Shown: positions 31,608 to 32,619 of the stretch, piece after piece
Position numbering within the stretch: position 1 is the stretch's first letter
Layout: every line of letters begins with the position of its first letter
Assembly: GCA_020345765.1 (NCBI GenBank)
Contig: CP070770.1
Span: 2,686,177 to 2,718,795, forward strand
Origin: Deltaproteobacteria bacterium
Lineage (GTDB): Bacteria > Desulfobacterota > G020345765
Direction: 5' to 3'
Length of the DNA: 32,619 bases
The notes under the pieces: generated by a model
Database searches by the model: none
The model's input: the letters and a program-made list of their open reading frames with translations, nothing else
Told to the model about the DNA's origin: nothing
Made by a program: the position numbers and the translations under genes

Positions 31608-31829
31608 ATGGATAAGGGACTACGAGGTATTAAGGGAAAGGATGCTATAAAAGCATTCATAAGAGCTGGGGGAATAGAGAGGCCATGAAAAGGAGATCAC
31701 ATAAATATAAAAATGCCTAATGGGCTGGTTATTACTATTCCCGGCAAAGGCGAGCTAAAAATAGGATTGTTGAAAGATGCCATCAAAAAGTCAGGCCTAA
31801 CTGAAGAGGAATTTATAGACCTATTATAG
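31608..31829 (+). pseudogene. hicA: HicA-type mRNA interferase toxin gene interrupted by one in-frame TGA
   Basis: Read through, the frame gives 73 codons of a HicA-like toxin: GLRGIKGKDAIKAFIRAGG at the start, then KGDHINIKMPNGLVITIPG with the catalytic His in the KG[SD]H motif, then ELKIGLLKDAIKKSGLTEEEFIDLL to TAG at 31827. HicA is a small double-stranded RNA-binding-domain RNase. Codon 27 is TGA (31686-31688), just before KGDH, where relatives have a sense codon such as Gly; one G-to-T change would explain it. TGA is a genuine stop elsewhere in the window (lptD, proB, glyS), so genome-wide recoding is unlikely. The product would be a 26-residue peptide without the active-site His. hicB follows 10 bases later. 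Confidence 0.8.
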
Positions 31830-31839
31830 TGGAGGATAT

Positions 31840-32058
31840 ATGGAATACACTGTGATATTACATCCTACAGAGGAGGGAGGTTATTGGGTTGAGGTTCCAT
31901 CCCTGCCCGGTTGCTACTCCCAAGGGGAAACTGTAGAAGAGGCGCTTTCAAATGTAAAGGAAACTATCGAATCTCATTTGATTGCCCTGAAAACAGAGGG
32001 GAAAGTAATCCCGCGAGATCAAACGTTAATAGTCAGCAAAGTTGAGGCGGTTTATTGA
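31840..32058 (+). CDS. hicB: HicB-family antitoxin (short form)
   Basis: A 72-residue HicB-like antitoxin: YTVILHPTEEGGYWVEVPSLPGCYSQGETVEEALSNVKETIESHL is the family's partially degraded RNase H fold, and the C-terminal IPRDQTLIVSKVEAV completes it. The separate ribbon-helix-helix or HTH DNA-binding domain of longer HicB proteins is absent. GGAGG (31831-31835) is well placed before the ATG. It should neutralise the HicA encoded just upstream, but that gene carries a stop codon, so this copy is an orphan unless the stop is bypassed. It could still act on a HicA elsewhere in the genome. Confidence 0.87.
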   Translation: MEYTVILHPTEEGGYWVEVPSLPGCYSQGETVEEALSNVKETIESHLIALKTEGKVIPRDQTLIVSKVEAVY

Positions 32059-32111
32059 AACCATACATTGACACACTACTTAACGTTACCTTAAATATAT
32101 AGGAGTTCAAG

Positions 32112-32619
32112 ATGGCGAAAAGGCTTGTGGTTATTCCGGAGAGATGCTCGGGTTGCCGGGTTTGCGAGGTGGTCTGCTCGATCCACCGGTTCGGGGTAAA
32201 TAATCCCAAAAAGAGCTCGATCCGGGTAATGGTGCTCTACCCCCACCCGGTGATCAGGATGCCGATCTTCTGCAACCAGTGTCGGGAGCCGAAATGCCAG
32301 GAGAATTGTCCAACCGAGGCAATAGTCAGAAAGAACGATACGGTGGAGATCGACGAAGACCGGTGCATTTCCTGCCAGCAGTGCGTGGTCTCCTGCCCGT
32401 TCGGGGCAATATTCCTTCACGAAGACGTTCAGGTTCCCTTTAAATGTAACTTGTGCGGGGGGGCCCCCCAGTGTGTTCGGGAGTGTCCCAATAATGCCCT
32501 GTTCTATCAGCCTGAGCATATTCTCGGGCAAGCTCAGCGGTTAGGGAATGCCTTGAAATATACTCATATGAAAGAGGTGTTATACATTGAAAAAGGTGAG
32601 AAAAAAAGGTTACGGTATG
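32112..32619 (+). CDS. Polyferredoxin electron-transfer subunit with four [4Fe-4S] clusters (3' end outside window)
   Basis: The frame starts at ATG 32112 (AGGAG at 32101-32105) and is still open at the last base, 169 codons in. It has four cysteine groups: RCSGCRVCEVVC (Cys12-15-18-22), CNQCREPKCQENC, RCISCQQCVVSC and KCNLCGGAPQCVREC, together sixteen ligands for four [4Fe-4S] clusters, as in the HycB/DmsB/CooF-like iron-sulfur subunits. The opening KRLVVIPERCSGCRVCE..CS and the tail closely resemble the small iron-sulfur protein often encoded just before aldehyde:ferredoxin oxidoreductase, so such a gene may lie beyond the edge; this is inference. Other oxidoreductases use similar subunits. 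Confidence 0.87.
   Translation, partial: MAKRLVVIPERCSGCRVCEVVCSIHRFGVNNPKKSSIRVMVLYPHPVIRMPIFCNQCREPKCQENCPTEAIVRKNDTVEIDEDRCISCQQCVVSCPFGAIFLHEDVQVPFKCNLCGGAPQCVRECPNNALFYQPEHILGQAQRLGNALKYTHMKEVLYIEKGEKKRLRY

Noticed and set aside
31608..31829. Genome-wide reading of TGA as an amino acid to rescue hicA
   Set aside because: glyS, lptD, proB, the bifunctional-nuclease gene and the first lipoprotein gene all end properly at TGA at expected family lengths.
32068..32096. TTGACA/TTAAAT before the polyferredoxin gene
   Set aside because: The predicted transcription start would fall on the ribosome-binding site (32101-32105), so the message could not use it; kept out of the features.
32091..32531. 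Long minus-strand open frame opposite the polyferredoxin
   Set aside because: It is the antisense of a clear four-cluster iron-sulfur protein and has no family resemblance.

Overview
This window looks like chromosomal sequence from an uncultivated, anaerobic, diderm (Gram-negative) bacterium. LptD and several lipoproteins imply an outer membrane. A ferredoxin-dependent 2-oxoacid oxidoreductase, pyruvate phosphate dikinase and a polyferredoxin cut off at the right edge imply anaerobic, ferredoxin-based metabolism. ApgM-type phosphoglycerate mutase and dimeric (archaeal/eukaryal/Gram-positive-type) glycyl-tRNA synthetase are common in deep-branching and candidate phyla. I cannot name the phylum from sequence alone. 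No rRNA, tRNA, CRISPR array, phage or transposase gene is visible.

Layout, left to right. 1-348: 3' end of apgM. 412-3239: four-subunit 2-oxoacid:ferredoxin oxidoreductase operon (delta, alpha, beta, gamma). 3240-3801: AT-rich non-coding gap with an inverted repeat and a promoter. 3808-6577: two tandem secreted Ig-like lipoprotein paralogues, closed by a strong terminator. 6698-11834: miaB, a bifunctional-nuclease-family gene, a truncated VanZ-like remnant and a two-gene signalling module (GAF plus degenerate GGDEF; receiver plus PATAN plus MglA-like pseudo-GTPase). 11901-12542: PHP phosphoesterase between copies of one intergenic repeat. 12840-14096: third Ig-like lipoprotein paralogue with its own terminator. 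14306-19055: smc and ftsY. 19308-21626: lptD. 21696-25754: glyS and ppdK. 25854-27594: cyclic-nucleotide-binding-domain protein, lipoprotein, EF-P. 27877-28993 (minus strand): endonuclease V and a small lipoprotein. 29177-31560: proA-proB. 31608-32058: hicA, broken by one TGA, with intact hicB. 32112-end: partial four-cluster ferredoxin.

Most genes are housekeeping: proline synthesis, tRNA modification and charging, translation elongation, chromosome organisation, membrane targeting, LPS export and the PEP/pyruvate node. The unusual material is: (1) a family of three Cys/Asp-rich Ig-like lipoproteins with a shared internal signature and a shared extreme C-terminus; (2) signalling proteins whose GGDEF and GTPase domains have lost their catalytic motifs; (3) an EF-P whose conserved PGKG loop is replaced; (4) several intergenic repeat families that also appear to have entered coding sequence, in miaB and at the 3' ends of two oxidoreductase genes; and (5) a hicA gene with a single in-frame stop. 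Promoters of the TTGACA/TATAAT type are recognisable before the first lipoprotein gene, miaB, smc, glyS, the cNMP-domain gene and proA.
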